Assembly: GCF_020833685.1 (NCBI RefSeq) | Contig: NZ_JACKZY010000002.1 | Coordinates: forward strand, 310,001-374,000 | Direction of reading: 5' to 3' | DNA from: Nitratireductor sp. B36 | Lineage (GTDB): Bacteria > Pseudomonadota > Alphaproteobacteria > Rhizobiales > Rhizobiaceae | DNA: 64,000 nt | In this document: piece by piece, positions 26,014-34,832 of the stretch | How positions within the stretch are numbered: the first letter of the stretch is position 1 | Layout of the letters: every line of letters starts with the position of its first letter | Program-made: the position numbers and the translations under genes | The notes under the pieces: model-generated | Databases searched by the model: none | What the model saw: the letters and a program-made list of their open reading frames with translations, nothing else | What the model was told of the DNA's origin: nothing

Positions 26014-26655
26014 CTATTTGCCGTCCGTGTCTTGCCAGTCTTTTGGCAGGTTTGGTTCCTGAACGAGCGGTGCCAATAGAACCTTGCCATAGATCGGGCC
26101 ATGGCGTTTGCGCTGCTCGGGGTCTTCCTTGAAGGAAAGTGCATACTGGCCGATCTGGTGGAAATAGGTGAGGCGCGCCCGCACGAGGCTTTCTTCAGGG
26201 CCATACCCCATGGCGCGAAAAGCGCGCTGCAGCAGCGTGATGCGCAGGTCATCCATCTCCGCCACTTCGCGTCCCAGCGCCCTTGATGTGCGCGACCAGT
26301 CGCGTACGGCAAGGTCCAGCAATGGGCTGAAGGGCTTTTCGTCCACCCAGATATGAACGATCTCGGTGAAGAACTGCAGGCCGTCGATGTCGGTGACGTC
26401 GCGCTTTGCCTCGAAGGGCGCGCAGTTCGCGCGGCGCCATTCGTTCAACAGTTCGTCGTGGAGATCCTTCAGGCTGGAGAAGTGAAAATAGAAACTGCCG
26501 CGCGTAACCTTGAAGTGACGGGCGAGCCGGTCGATCTTGACCTCGGCGATGCCGCGTTTTTCCAGGACCTTGCGCGCGGCCTTGACCCAGGCTTCGCGGC
26601 TCAGCGTCTGGCGCGGGGAGGACTTTGGGTCCGAGGCGGGCTTTGCATTCGTCAT
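26014..26655 (-). CDS. TetR-family regulator
   Basis: A 213-residue TetR-type repressor. The helix-turn-helix (about residues 35-65) includes EVKIDRLARHFKVTRGSFYF, followed by the usual FSSLKDLHDELL. The C-terminal ligand domain is not assignable to a known effector. It lies 122 bases downstream of the nucleoside hydrolase gene on the same strand, so the regulator is probably co-transcribed and controls the divergent promoter region at ~27.78 kb. An ATG at 26727 would add 24 residues; neither start has a strong ribosome site. Confidence 0.85.
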   Translation of the reverse strand: MTNAKPASDPKSSPRQTLSREAWVKAARKVLEKRGIAEVKIDRLARHFKVTRGSFYFHFSSLKDLHDELLNEWRRANCAPFEAKRDVTDIDGLQFFTEIVHIWVDEKPFSPLLDLAVRDWSRTSRALGREVAEMDDLRITLLQRAFRAMGYGPEESLVRARLTYFHQIGQYALSFKEDPEQRKRHGPIYGKVLLAPLVQEPNLPKDWQDTDGK

Positions 26656-26777
26656 TCTTGCCAACGCTTTCTCCACTTCGGATGGGTTGCCGGCCTCATG
26701 TGTGACCGGAACCCAGATTTGGACCATGGCGACCCGGCTTCCGCTAGCAGAAGTTGAGCGCGGGGTCATCCCATGCC

Positions 26778-27722
26778 TTATGGGAGGGCGCTGATGCGCT
26801 CGAGCATCAGATCGAAGAACGGGGCCGGGTCGATGCGTCGGAGGACGTTGACATTCTTCTCCTTTCCGGTGACGTGCCACCAGTCGACGACGGTCATGCC
26901 TATGGTCTCGGACGATGAAATATCGACGGTGACATAGCACTGGCGTTGTTCATAGATCTCCGGGGAAAGCAAATAGCCCGTCACGCAGGCATCGTGGATC
27001 GGCCGCGCCTTGGTGGGAAATTTGTGGTCGCCATACTGGCAATAGAAATCGGCCATGTTGGCGGCTTCCAGGGCCGCGCGGCTGCCTGTGGCGCGCAGTG
27101 CCTGTAGCCACTCCGGTGTCATCTGCGCGGTGTAGGTGCAGTCAATCGGCGCCATGGTGACTGGTGCGCCCGAATGGAAGACTTTGTGGGCCGCATGCGG
27201 ATCCACGAAAATATTGAATTCTGCTGCCGGCGTGGCATTGCCGCCTTCGAAGAAACCACCGCCCATCAGCACCACTTCGCGAATGCGCGGGATGATGCGC
27301 GGCTCCATGGTCATGGCCATGGCGAGGTTGGTCATCGGCCCGAGGGTGCAAACGGTGATCTCGCCTTCGGGCGCGGCCATAATCGTGCGCACGAGCCAGT
27401 TGACCGCATGCTCGTTCTGTACGGGGGTTACCGGTTCGGGCAGGTCTGCGCCGTCGAGGCCGGTCTCGCCATGAACGTATTCCGCCGTCATCAGCTTCTT
27501 CACCATGGGAGCCGGGCACCCCGCGAAGACGGGGACATCGGGACGCCCCGCCAACTCCACCACTTTGAGGGCGTTCCTGGTGGTCAGCGAAAGGGGGACA
27601 TTGCCGCCGACTGTTGTGATGCCGACCACTTCAAGCTCCTGAGGCGAGCCCAGAGCGAACAGGATAGCAAACGCATCGTCCTGTCCAGGGTCTGTATCGA
27701 TGATGATTTTTCTTGGCGCCAT
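26778..27722 (-). CDS. Nucleoside hydrolase (inosine-uridine preferring type)
   Basis: A 314-residue nucleoside N-ribohydrolase. The calcium-binding signature DTDPGQDDAFA occurs near residue 9, with the family stretches TVGGNVPLSLTTRNAL and VVLMGGGF, and a C-terminal Asp in PIHDACVTGYLL. It splits the N-glycosidic bond of ribonucleosides to base plus ribose in the cytoplasm. The start at 27722 is fixed by the N-terminal motif. It is divergent from the 2-oxoglutarate dioxygenase gene and upstream of tetR on the same strand. Confidence 0.92.
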   Translation of the reverse strand: MAPRKIIIDTDPGQDDAFAILFALGSPQELEVVGITTVGGNVPLSLTTRNALKVVELAGRPDVPVFAGCPAPMVKKLMTAEYVHGETGLDGADLPEPVTPVQNEHAVNWLVRTIMAAPEGEITVCTLGPMTNLAMAMTMEPRIIPRIREVVLMGGGFFEGGNATPAAEFNIFVDPHAAHKVFHSGAPVTMAPIDCTYTAQMTPEWLQALRATGSRAALEAANMADFYCQYGDHKFPTKARPIHDACVTGYLLSPEIYEQRQCYVTVDISSSETIGMTVVDWWHVTGKEKNVNVLRRIDPAPFFDLMLERISALP

Positions 27723-27780
27723 GCTCGTTGTCCAATTCCGTCTGCCTCGGCTATTGCCGACCACAATTCGATATGCATAA

Positions 27781-27794
27781 ATACAGTACTGTAT
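27781..27794. promoter_or_regulatory. Perfect 14-base palindrome between nucleoside hydrolase and dioxygenase genes
   Basis: ATACAGTACTGTAT is fully self-complementary. A second, smaller palindrome (TATGCATA, 27772-27779) abuts it. It lies 58 bases upstream of the hydrolase start and 26 upstream of the dioxygenase start. The size and symmetry suit a TetR-family operator controlling both directions; the adjacent TetR gene is the obvious candidate. Confidence 0.7.
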
Positions 27795-27820
27795 GGTATG
27801 TTCAAGCTGGGATGGTGGCC

Positions 27821-28837
27821 ATGTCAATGAGTGCACGCGGTGAGTTTTCGGAAATTCCCGTACTCGATGTTTCCGGTCTGTATGACGGCGATGAGGAGGC
27901 GGTGCGCGCGGTTGCGTCAAGCCTGCGCGGCTATCTTGAGAATATCGGCTTTCTATACATTGTCGGCCATCCGATCCCCCAATCCGATATCGAGGCGGTT
28001 CGTGAGGCGAGCAAGCAGTTCTTTGCTCTTTCTGAAGATGAAAAGCTCAAGCTGCGAATAGACAAGAATTTCCGTGGCTATCTGCCGTTTGCCGGTTCCA
28101 CGATCGTTACCTCGTCTGTGGCCGCCGTCAGCAAGCCCAATCAGAGCGAATCGATTTTCTTCATGCACGAGGTGGATGCAAACGATCCACGTGCGCTGGC
28201 CGAGAAGCCGCTGCAGGGGCCGAACCAGTGGCCGGATGTGGCGCTGTTGCCGGAGTTTCGTGAAACCATCGAGCGCTATGTGGAACAGATGAGTATGCTG
28301 GCCCGTAAGATGGTCGCCGCTATCTCCATTTCACTGGGGCTTTCGCCAGACGAACTGAACGCGCATTTTGAAGATCCGACGACATTTTTGAGGCTTCTTC
28401 ACTACCCGACACAGAAGGCGGAAGAGGGGCTTTTCGGTTCTGCGCCACATACCGATTATGGGTTCATAACGCTGCTCGCACAGGATGACGTCGGGGGACT
28501 TGAAGTGAAGAACAAGGCAGGCGACTGGGTGCCTGCGCCGCCGATCCCCAATTCCTTTGTCATGAATGTGGGCGACATTCTCGCCCGCTGGTCGAACGAC
28601 GTCTTTGTCTCCACGCCGCACCGGGTGATCAATCGTTCGGGCCGCGAACGCTATTCACAGCCCTTCTTCTTCGACCCATCGATGGAAGCGCTGATTGAGG
28701 CCCTGCCGGCCTGTGTCGCGGAAGGTGCCACACCAAAATACGAGCCGGTGCTCTATGGCGACTACCTGATGGAGCGGATCGATAAAAATTACCATTACCG
28801 CAAGAAGAAGGCTGCGCAGGAAAGCGCCGCTGGCTGA
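27821..28837 (+). CDS. Isopenicillin-N-synthase-like 2-oxoglutarate/Fe(II) dioxygenase
   Basis: A 338-residue member of the IPNS/plant-type non-haem iron dioxygenase family. The N-terminal DIOX_N part has IPVLDVSGL and LENIGFLYIVGHPI. The iron ligands are H210, D212 (PHTDYGF) and H267 (STPHRVIN), and the 2-oxoglutarate clamp is R277-x-S279 (RYSQPFFF). All catalytic residues are present. It hydroxylates a small molecule; thymine 7-hydroxylase belongs to the same superfamily, relevant because a nucleoside hydrolase is divergent. Starts at 27812 or 27827 are possible. It heads a four-gene plus-strand unit with an ABC transporter. Confidence 0.88.
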   Translation: MSMSARGEFSEIPVLDVSGLYDGDEEAVRAVASSLRGYLENIGFLYIVGHPIPQSDIEAVREASKQFFALSEDEKLKLRIDKNFRGYLPFAGSTIVTSSVAAVSKPNQSESIFFMHEVDANDPRALAEKPLQGPNQWPDVALLPEFRETIERYVEQMSMLARKMVAAISISLGLSPDELNAHFEDPTTFLRLLHYPTQKAEEGLFGSAPHTDYGFITLLAQDDVGGLEVKNKAGDWVPAPPIPNSFVMNVGDILARWSNDVFVSTPHRVINRSGRERYSQPFFFDPSMEALIEALPACVAEGATPKYEPVLYGDYLMERIDKNYHYRKKKAAQESAAG

Positions 28838-28947
28838 GAAGCGCAGCTGGATACGGTCCTGACGGTTCCGCGGGCCGCAGGGCCGTTTTGCAAAGGGTTA
28901 GACAGCCGGGCGCCGGCATATAAGAATAAATCCAGAGGAGAATGGGT

Positions 28948-29808
28948 ATGAACACATATTTTACGCGTCTGACGGGGCTCGGCCTTGCCGCGGTGATCGG
29001 TGGCTGGAGCGTTTCGGCAATGGCTGCCGATGTTTCGAAATCGCCGGAGGTCGAAGAGACGGGCAAGCTAACGGTCGCAAACACGATCGACTTCGCGCCA
29101 TTCGAATATCTCGATGCCGATGGCAAGCCGACCGGCATCATCATCGAACTGGCCGGCGAAGTCGCCAAGCTTGTGGATGCCGAGCTTGATGTTCAGCGAA
29201 CCCCGTTCCCGTCGATGATCCCGGGTCTGGCTGCCGGTCGCTTCAAGATTGCCTGGGAAACCTTCTCGGCCAATCCGGATCGTTTGAAACAGGTCGATTT
29301 CGTGATGTTCATCAAGGCCGGCATTGCCGCCTCCACATCACCGGAAAAGAAGGATGAGTTCACAGGGGAATTGCCTCTTTGCGGCAAGCGCGTCGGCGTT
29401 TCGGCCGGCAGTGCGTCTGACTTCCTCGTCGACAAGCTGACCGCCGAATGCACGGAGAAGGGGCTGGAGCCGATCGACAAGTCGGTGTTCAATTCCTCAA
29501 CCGACATTATTCAGGCCGTGCTTGCCGACCGCGTTGATGCGCGCATGGACGATGCCACCTCCTCCAGCTATTTCGAGGTTACGAGCAAGGGCCAGCTTGT
29601 CGTTCTGCCGACGCTCTATGACGTTGCGCCGCTCGGCCTCGCCATCGCCAAGGACGACAAGCCGACCGCCGACATGATGGTTTCGGCCCTTTCCGCACTG
29701 TTCGAGAACGGCACCTACAAGTCGATCCTCGAGAAATACGGAATGGGCGCCTATGCGATCAAGGAACCCTATTTCGTCGGTGACATGGAAGCGCTGCGGG
29801 CCGAGTGA
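28948..29808 (+). CDS. Polar amino-acid-type ABC transporter substrate-binding protein
   Basis: A 286-residue family-3 solute-binding protein with a Sec signal (SAMAA cleavage near residue 27). The mature start is KLTVANTIDFAPFEYLDADGKPTGI, with the usual later stretch AVLADRVDARMDDATSS. Such proteins bind amino acids, opines or related polar compounds; the substrate is not evident. The start at 28948 is chosen over 28942 because the GAGGAG site (28935-28940) sits at normal distance. It follows the dioxygenase by 110 bases and precedes the permease. Confidence 0.9.
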   Translation: MNTYFTRLTGLGLAAVIGGWSVSAMAADVSKSPEVEETGKLTVANTIDFAPFEYLDADGKPTGIIIELAGEVAKLVDAELDVQRTPFPSMIPGLAAGRFKIAWETFSANPDRLKQVDFVMFIKAGIAASTSPEKKDEFTGELPLCGKRVGVSAGSASDFLVDKLTAECTEKGLEPIDKSVFNSSTDIIQAVLADRVDARMDDATSSSYFEVTSKGQLVVLPTLYDVAPLGLAIAKDDKPTADMMVSALSALFENGTYKSILEKYGMGAYAIKEPYFVGDMEALRAE

Positions 29809-29846
29809 TCGGCCCATAGCGTCATTGCAGTGAATTTGGAGAAACG

Positions 29847-30797
29847 ATGAGCAAGGTCGACGCGAGCGAAACTCGCCCCCAGCCATCCTCCCTGGTCGCG
29901 GATGTCGACCGTCTCGTCGTGGTGCCGCGCCGCAATTATGGCATTTGGATCGGTACGGCACTCACCCTGGTGCTCTCGTTCTTCATTCTGCGCGCTTTCG
30001 CCGTGAACCCGGCTTTTGGATGGGAGACAGCCGCAGGCTATCTCTTCCATCCGTCGATCATGCGGGGTCTACTGAACACGCTGATCCTGACCGTGGTGAT
30101 CATGGCGCTGGCCATCATCATCGGCACGGTGGTGGCCGTCATGCGGGTTTCTCCGAGCCCCGTCCTGCGTGGCTTCGCAGGGGCTTATGTGTGGTTCTTT
30201 CGCGGCGTCCCGGCGCTGATCCAGCTCATCTTCTGGTTCAATCTGGCGCTTCTGGTACGCGAATTTTCGCTGACGCTGCCGTTTGTCGGCGAGGTGTTCT
30301 CGATCCGCACAAATGACTTCATGACGCCGTTCTTCTCTGCCGTTGTCGCCCTGTCGCTCTGTGAAGCGGGGTATATGGCCGAGATCATCCGTGCGGGCAT
30401 CAAGTCGGTGCCTTCTGGGCAATCGGAAGCGGCAAGCGCGCTTGGCATGCCCTATCGCAACATCCTGAAACGCATTGTCCTGCCGCAGGCCATGCGTTTC
30501 GTCGTGCCGCCCACGGGCAATGAGGCGATCAATCTTCTCAAGATGACCTCGCTCGTGACCTTTATCGCGGTCGATGACCTTTTCTATTCGGCGCAGTCGA
30601 TTTACGCGCGCACCTTCGAGACCATCCCGCTGCTGATCGTGGTCGCGTTCTGGTATCTGGCGGTCGTGTCCATCATGTCGGTAGGGCAGCATTTTCTGGA
30701 ACGCCATTTCGGGCGCAGCGAGACCCGGACGGATTCTTGGGCTCTGCGCGTCGTTCGCAATGCAATCGGATCTCGTGCCAAGGAATTTTCAGCATGA
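29847..30797 (+). CDS. Polar amino-acid-type ABC transporter permease
   Basis: A 316-residue HisM/GlnP-type permease with a ~30-residue cytoplasmic N-terminus and five or more membrane helices. The EAA loop ([25 protein letters not shown]) lies near residue 200. A GGAGAAACG ribosome site precedes the ATG. It overlaps the ATPase start by the ATGA arrangement. Only one permease is present, so a homodimer is expected. Confidence 0.92.
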   Translation: MSKVDASETRPQPSSLVADVDRLVVVPRRNYGIWIGTALTLVLSFFILRAFAVNPAFGWETAAGYLFHPSIMRGLLNTLILTVVIMALAIIIGTVVAVMRVSPSPVLRGFAGAYVWFFRGVPALIQLIFWFNLALLVREFSLTLPFVGEVFSIRTNDFMTPFFSAVVALSLCEAGYMAEIIRAGIKSVPSGQSEAASALGMPYRNILKRIVLPQAMRFVVPPTGNEAINLLKMTSLVTFIAVDDLFYSAQSIYARTFETIPLLIVVAFWYLAVVSIMSVGQHFLERHFGRSETRTDSWALRVVRNAIGSRAKEFSA

Positions 30798-31600
30798 GCA
30801 ACACGCCAAGCGAAAATCGCGTGCGCTTTGGCGTGCCGGAGAACTCCATGGTGTTTGCCCGCGGCGTGCGCAAATCCTATGGTCAGCTTGAGGTGCTCAA
30901 GGGCGTGGACATCGATGTGCCAACCGGCTCGGTTGCCTGCATCATCGGCCCGTCCGGCTCCGGAAAAAGCACGTTTCTGCGCTGCATCAACCATCTGGAA
31001 AAGCTCACCGGTGGCATTCTTCTCGTCGATGGCGCCTTTGTGGGGTACGACCTGCGTGACGATCGTCTCTACGAGGTGAAGGACGACGAGCTATGCCAGC
31101 GGCGCGCCGAGATCGGCATGCTGTTTCAGTCCTTCAATCTGTTCTCTCACATGACGGTGATGGAGAACCTCATTGAAGCGCCCATCCATGTGCGTCGGAT
31201 GCCGGCGGAACAGGCAAAGGCTGAAGCTCTGGAGCTTCTGGCGCGGGTGGGGCTGTCCGAAAAGGTCGACCGGTATCCGCGAGAATTGTCAGGCGGTCAG
31301 CAGCAGCGCGTGGCCATCGCGCGCGCCATGGCGATGAAGCCAAAGGTGCTGTTGTTTGATGAACCCACTTCCGCACTCGACCCCGAGCTTGTGGGGGAGG
31401 TTCTGCAGGTGATGCGTGATCTCGCCGAAGCCGGCATGACCATGGTCGTTGTCACCCACGAGATCGGCTTCGCCCGCGAAATCGGCGACCAGCTCATTTT
31501 CATGGATGGCGGCGTGATCGTCGAGCAGGGGGACCCGCGCGAGATGATCGCCAACCCGCAGTCGCCGAGGACACGGGAGTTCCTCTCAAAGGTTCTTTAG
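30794..31600 (+). CDS. Polar amino-acid-type ABC transporter ATPase
   Basis: A 268-residue GlnQ/HisP-type ATPase with Walker [10 protein letters not shown] (~residue 54), signature LSGGQQQRV, Walker [15 protein letters not shown] and H-loop VVTHE. A short insert ([10 protein letters not shown] region) is typical of this class. The start is coupled to the permease stop. It completes a dioxygenase-SBP-permease-ATPase operon; the gap to the convergent dgoD is 36 bases without an obvious hairpin. Confidence 0.93.
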   Translation: MSNTPSENRVRFGVPENSMVFARGVRKSYGQLEVLKGVDIDVPTGSVACIIGPSGSGKSTFLRCINHLEKLTGGILLVDGAFVGYDLRDDRLYEVKDDELCQRRAEIGMLFQSFNLFSHMTVMENLIEAPIHVRRMPAEQAKAEALELLARVGLSEKVDRYPRELSGGQQQRVAIARAMAMKPKVLLFDEPTSALDPELVGEVLQVMRDLAEAGMTMVVVTHEIGFAREIGDQLIFMDGGVIVEQGDPREMIANPQSPRTREFLSKVL

Positions 31601-31636
31601 AGACGCCGTTTCCGAGCCTGTTTCAGAAGCGCCCGG

Positions 31637-32785
31637 TCACCATTCGGCGATTGATCCGTCCTCGTGACGCCACACAGGTGCGCGCCAGCGATGCCCGATC
31701 TCCGCCTGCTTTCGCACAAACTCCTCGTTCACCCGAATGCCGAGGCCGGGTCCCCTGGGGATTTTCAGAAAGCCATCCTCCAGTTCAAAACCATGACCCG
31801 GCTCGAGATAGTCGGCCATGTCCTGCGTGGCGTTGTAATGAATTCCGAGACTCTGTTCCTGGATGAAGGCGTTGTGGCAGACGGCATCCACCTGAAGGCA
31901 GGCGGCCAGCGCGATCGGTCCCAACGGGCAATGCGGTGCAAGGGCCACATCATAGGCTTCGGCCCAGTGTGCGATGCGCAGCATTTCGGAGATCCCGCCG
32001 ACATGTGCGGTGTCCGGGTTGATTACGCTTGCTGCCCGCTGTTCGAACACCGGCTTGAAATCGAAGCGCGAATGCAGCCGCTCGCCGATGCACAGAGGGA
32101 TGGATGTCTGACGGGAGAGATCGGCCAGCGTGCCGATATGAGCGGAATCGACCGCGTCTTCGATGAATATCGGCCTGAGATGCTCGATTTCCTTCAGCAA
32201 TTGCTTCGACATTGGTGCGTGAACCCGGCCGTGGAAATCGAAAGCGAGGTCCATCTCGGTCCCGACAGCAGAACGCAGATCCGACAATTGCTGGACCACG
32301 CCATCGAGCTTCTTGTAGCTGTCGATGATCTGCATTTCCGCGCAGGCGTTGAATTTGCAGGCGCTGAATCCACGTTTCATCAGGTCTTTCGCGCCGGAAA
32401 CGAGATCTGAAGGACGGTCACCGCCGATCCAGCAATAGCTGCGGATCTTGTCGCGAACGGCACCGCCCAGGAGGTCGTGGACGGGAGCGTTGTAATATTG
32501 CCCCTTGATGTCCCAGAGCGCCATGTCGATGCCTGACAAGGCGCTCATCAGCACCGGCCCACCACGATAGCATCCATTGCGATAGAGCATGTGCCAGATG
32601 TCTTCGATCCGCATGGGATCGGCGCCAATCAGAAAATCGGAGAACTCTTCGATCTTGGCTGCGAGCGTTGCAGCGTGACCTTCCAGAACGGGTTCGCCCC
32701 AGCCGGAAATCCCTTCGTCAGTTTCGATCTTGAGAAAGAGCCAACGCGGCGGAACAAGGAACGTGGTGAGCTTGGTGATCTTCAT
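31637..32785 (-). CDS. dgoD: D-galactonate dehydratase (enolase superfamily)
   Basis: At 382 residues this has the same length as E. coli DgoD and is close to it throughout: KITKLTTFLVPPRWLFLKIETDEG at the N-terminus and HWRHEDGS-type ending (VWRHEDGSIAEW). The metal and base motifs DFHGRV, FIEDAVD, IGERLHSR and APHCPLGPIALAAC match the family. It converts D-galactonate to 2-keto-3-deoxygalactonate. It lies downstream of the GntR gene on the same strand and opposite the araFGH/dgoK/dgoA unit with which it completes the pathway. Confidence 0.93.
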   Translation of the reverse strand: MKITKLTTFLVPPRWLFLKIETDEGISGWGEPVLEGHAATLAAKIEEFSDFLIGADPMRIEDIWHMLYRNGCYRGGPVLMSALSGIDMALWDIKGQYYNAPVHDLLGGAVRDKIRSYCWIGGDRPSDLVSGAKDLMKRGFSACKFNACAEMQIIDSYKKLDGVVQQLSDLRSAVGTEMDLAFDFHGRVHAPMSKQLLKEIEHLRPIFIEDAVDSAHIGTLADLSRQTSIPLCIGERLHSRFDFKPVFEQRAASVINPDTAHVGGISEMLRIAHWAEAYDVALAPHCPLGPIALAACLQVDAVCHNAFIQEQSLGIHYNATQDMADYLEPGHGFELEDGFLKIPRGPGLGIRVNEEFVRKQAEIGHRWRAPVWRHEDGSIAEW

Positions 32786-32804
32786 GAAAACGTGTCTTTT
32801 TTGG

Positions 32805-33542
32805 TTATGGTTTAACAGATCGGGCGGCACTCACGTCATGCTTGGCCTTGGCAATGAGGGCGAGGGCGAGCTTGCGTGCACCTTCGCTGTCGCGCAATCG
32901 CAGCGCCTCGACCAGTGCCCCATGTTGCCCGATCGATTCTTCGAGATTCTCGGCCGAGTGCGCCGAGGTCGACAGCATGAAGTTCAAAGCCGGGTCCATG
33001 AGAGCGCCAAACTGCTGGAAAATGCGGTTGTGGCTGGCTTTCAGAAGGAGCTCATGAAAGACGGTGTCGGCGGCGATAAAGGCTTCGACATCGTTGCCGG
33101 CCTTCGCCATCGCCTGCCACGCCGCTTCGATATCGGCGATTTCCTGCATCGTGGCCCGCCGCGCGGCCAGTTCTGCCGCCATCGGCTCAATCGCGCCGCG
33201 CGCCTCCAAAATGCAGTCGACCAACCCCATCCTGTCGAGATTGGGGCCAATCCATTCAAGGACCTGGTTGTCAAGAATGTTCCATTCGTCCTGCGGACAC
33301 ACGATGGTCCCGATGCGAGGGCGGCTTACAACCAGACCCTTGGCCTGAAGGATTTTCAATGCTTCCCGGATGACCGTGCGACTGACGCCATATTCTTCGC
33401 AAAGATCGTTCTCACGGGGCAGGTTGGAGCCCTCCGCGAACTTTCCCGAAAATATGTCCTGGGCAAGGGACTGCGCCACTGACAAGCGGACCCGTGGGCG
33501 GATCAGCTTACCCGCCGGAGCTTCCATGGTTGAAACGGTCAC
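32805..33542 (-). CDS. GntR/FadR-family regulator (DgoR-like)
   Basis: A 245-residue regulator. An N-terminal winged helix (about residues 20-85: LPRENDLCEEYGVSRTVIREAL, then AKGLVVSRPRIGT) is followed by a helical FCD effector domain with FHELLLKASHN. The start GTG at 33542 has GGAGG at good distance; the ATG five codons later lacks one. It probably controls both dgoD and the divergent araF promoter, with galactonate or a derivative as effector, as for DgoR in enterobacteria (inference). Confidence 0.9.
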   Translation of the reverse strand: MTVSTMEAPAGKLIRPRVRLSVAQSLAQDIFSGKFAEGSNLPRENDLCEEYGVSRTVIREALKILQAKGLVVSRPRIGTIVCPQDEWNILDNQVLEWIGPNLDRMGLVDCILEARGAIEPMAAELAARRATMQEIADIEAAWQAMAKAGNDVEAFIAADTVFHELLLKASHNRIFQQFGALMDPALNFMLSTSAHSAENLEESIGQHGALVEALRLRDSEGARKLALALIAKAKHDVSAARSVKP

Positions 33543-33655
33543 TGTCCTGTTGCCTCCACATTCTCTTTCCCGTCGGCTTTCTGGGAAAGCCGCGAGAGGG
33601 GTTCTTGTCGGCAGTCATGGCCGTCTTTTGTTCGTTGTCAAATCAATAGCATTAT

Positions 33656-33688
33656 TTATCATACAAATGCAATTGACTAATATGATAA
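33656..33688. promoter_or_regulatory. Inverted repeat, probable GntR operator
   Basis: TTATCATA (33656-33663) and TATGATAA (33681-33688), eight-base arms with 17 bases between. The right half overlaps the -35 to -10 spacer of the predicted araF promoter. The position between the divergent GntR and araF genes makes it a good candidate operator. Confidence 0.55.
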
Positions 33689-33701
33689 TTGGACGTAATT
33701 T
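33673..33701 (+). promoter_or_regulatory. Predicted sigma-70-type promoter for araFGH
   Basis: TTGACT at 33673-33678, 17-base spacer, then TAATTT at 33696-33701, in an AT-rich stretch about 45 bases before the araF start. The -35 is a good match, the -10 only partial. The inverted repeat TTATCATA/TATGATAA overlaps it. Confidence 0.45.
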
Positions 33702-33746
33702 TCATCCGCTCTCAGGAGGGCGTCGCAGAGCAACAGGGAGGTTCTC

Positions 33747-34730
33747 ATGCGTTTTTTGAAAACCGCAGCAATGGCTGCGATTGCCGGCACGCTTCTGGCC
33801 GGGTCGGCTTTGGCCGACGAAGTGAAGATCGGTTTTCTGGTTAAGCAGCCGGAAGAGCCGTGGTTTCAGGATGAATGGAAGTTTGCTGATATCGCGGCTT
33901 CTGAAAAAGGCTTCACGCTGGTCAAAATCGGTGCGGAAGATGGCGAGAAAGTCATGTCTGCCATCGATAACCTAGGTGTTCAGGGTGTCCAGGGCTTTAT
34001 CATCTGTACGCCCGACGTGAAGCTCGGGCCGGGTATTGTCGCCAAGGCCGCCGCCAATGGTCTCAAGCTGATGACCGTCGATGACAGGCTGGTCGGTTCC
34101 GATGGCGAGCCTCTCGCCGATGTGCCTCACATGGGTATTTCGGCCGTGAAGATCGGCGAGACGGCCGGTGAAGCCATCGTTGCCGAGATCAAGAATCGCG
34201 GTTGGGATATGAGCAAGGTCGGGGCGATCCGTGTTTCCTACGATCAGCTTCCGACTGCAGTCGATCGGGTCGAAGGGGCAATTGCGAAGCTTAAAGAGGC
34301 TGGCTTCCCGGAAGCCAACATCTTCGATGCGCCGCAGGCACGTACAGACACCGAGGCCGCTCTCAATGCAGCCACCGTGGTTCTGAACAAGAATGCTGAC
34401 ATCAAGCATTGGGTCGCTTTCGGCCTCAACGATGAGGCTGTCCTCGGCGCAGTACGCGCTGCTGAAGGCGTGGGAATCGGCGCCGATGGCATGATCGGCG
34501 TGGGCATTGGTGGTGCAGATTCGGCGATCAACGAATTCAAGAAGCCCGAGCCAACGGGTTTCTTCGGAACGGTGATCATTTCGCCGAAGCGCCATGGCTA
34601 TGAAACTGCACTCAACATGTATGAGTGGATTGTCGACGGCAAGGAGCCTGAGAAGCTGATCCTGACGTCCGGCGCTTTGGCGCTGCGCGACAACTACCAG
34701 GATGTCCGCAAGGAACTCGGCATCGAATAG
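33747..34730 (+). CDS. araF: L-arabinose/galactose-type ABC transporter binding protein AraF
   Basis: A 327-residue periplasmic protein with a Sec signal (ALA cleavage near residue 23). It matches E. coli AraF closely, for example IGFLVKQPEEPWFQDEWKFAD and FIICTPDVKLG. AraF-type proteins bind L-arabinose and also D-galactose, and here the downstream enzymes are for galactonate, so both sugars are likely ligands. GGGAGG precedes the ATG. It is the first gene of araFGH. Confidence 0.9.
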   Translation: MRFLKTAAMAAIAGTLLAGSALADEVKIGFLVKQPEEPWFQDEWKFADIAASEKGFTLVKIGAEDGEKVMSAIDNLGVQGVQGFIICTPDVKLGPGIVAKAAANGLKLMTVDDRLVGSDGEPLADVPHMGISAVKIGETAGEAIVAEIKNRGWDMSKVGAIRVSYDQLPTAVDRVEGAIAKLKEAGFPEANIFDAPQARTDTEAALNAATVVLNKNADIKHWVAFGLNDEAVLGAVRAAEGVGIGADGMIGVGIGGADSAINEFKKPEPTGFFGTVIISPKRHGYETALNMYEWIVDGKEPEKLILTSGALALRDNYQDVRKELGIE

Positions 34731-34832
34731 CCGACGGCTTCCATGCAGCCGGCTTGTATTCATGCCGGCTGCTTTCCTCCCGCCTGTCGGGCGGGGTTCG
34801 ACACTGGCTACGCTTTGGAGGAAGCCGGCTTC

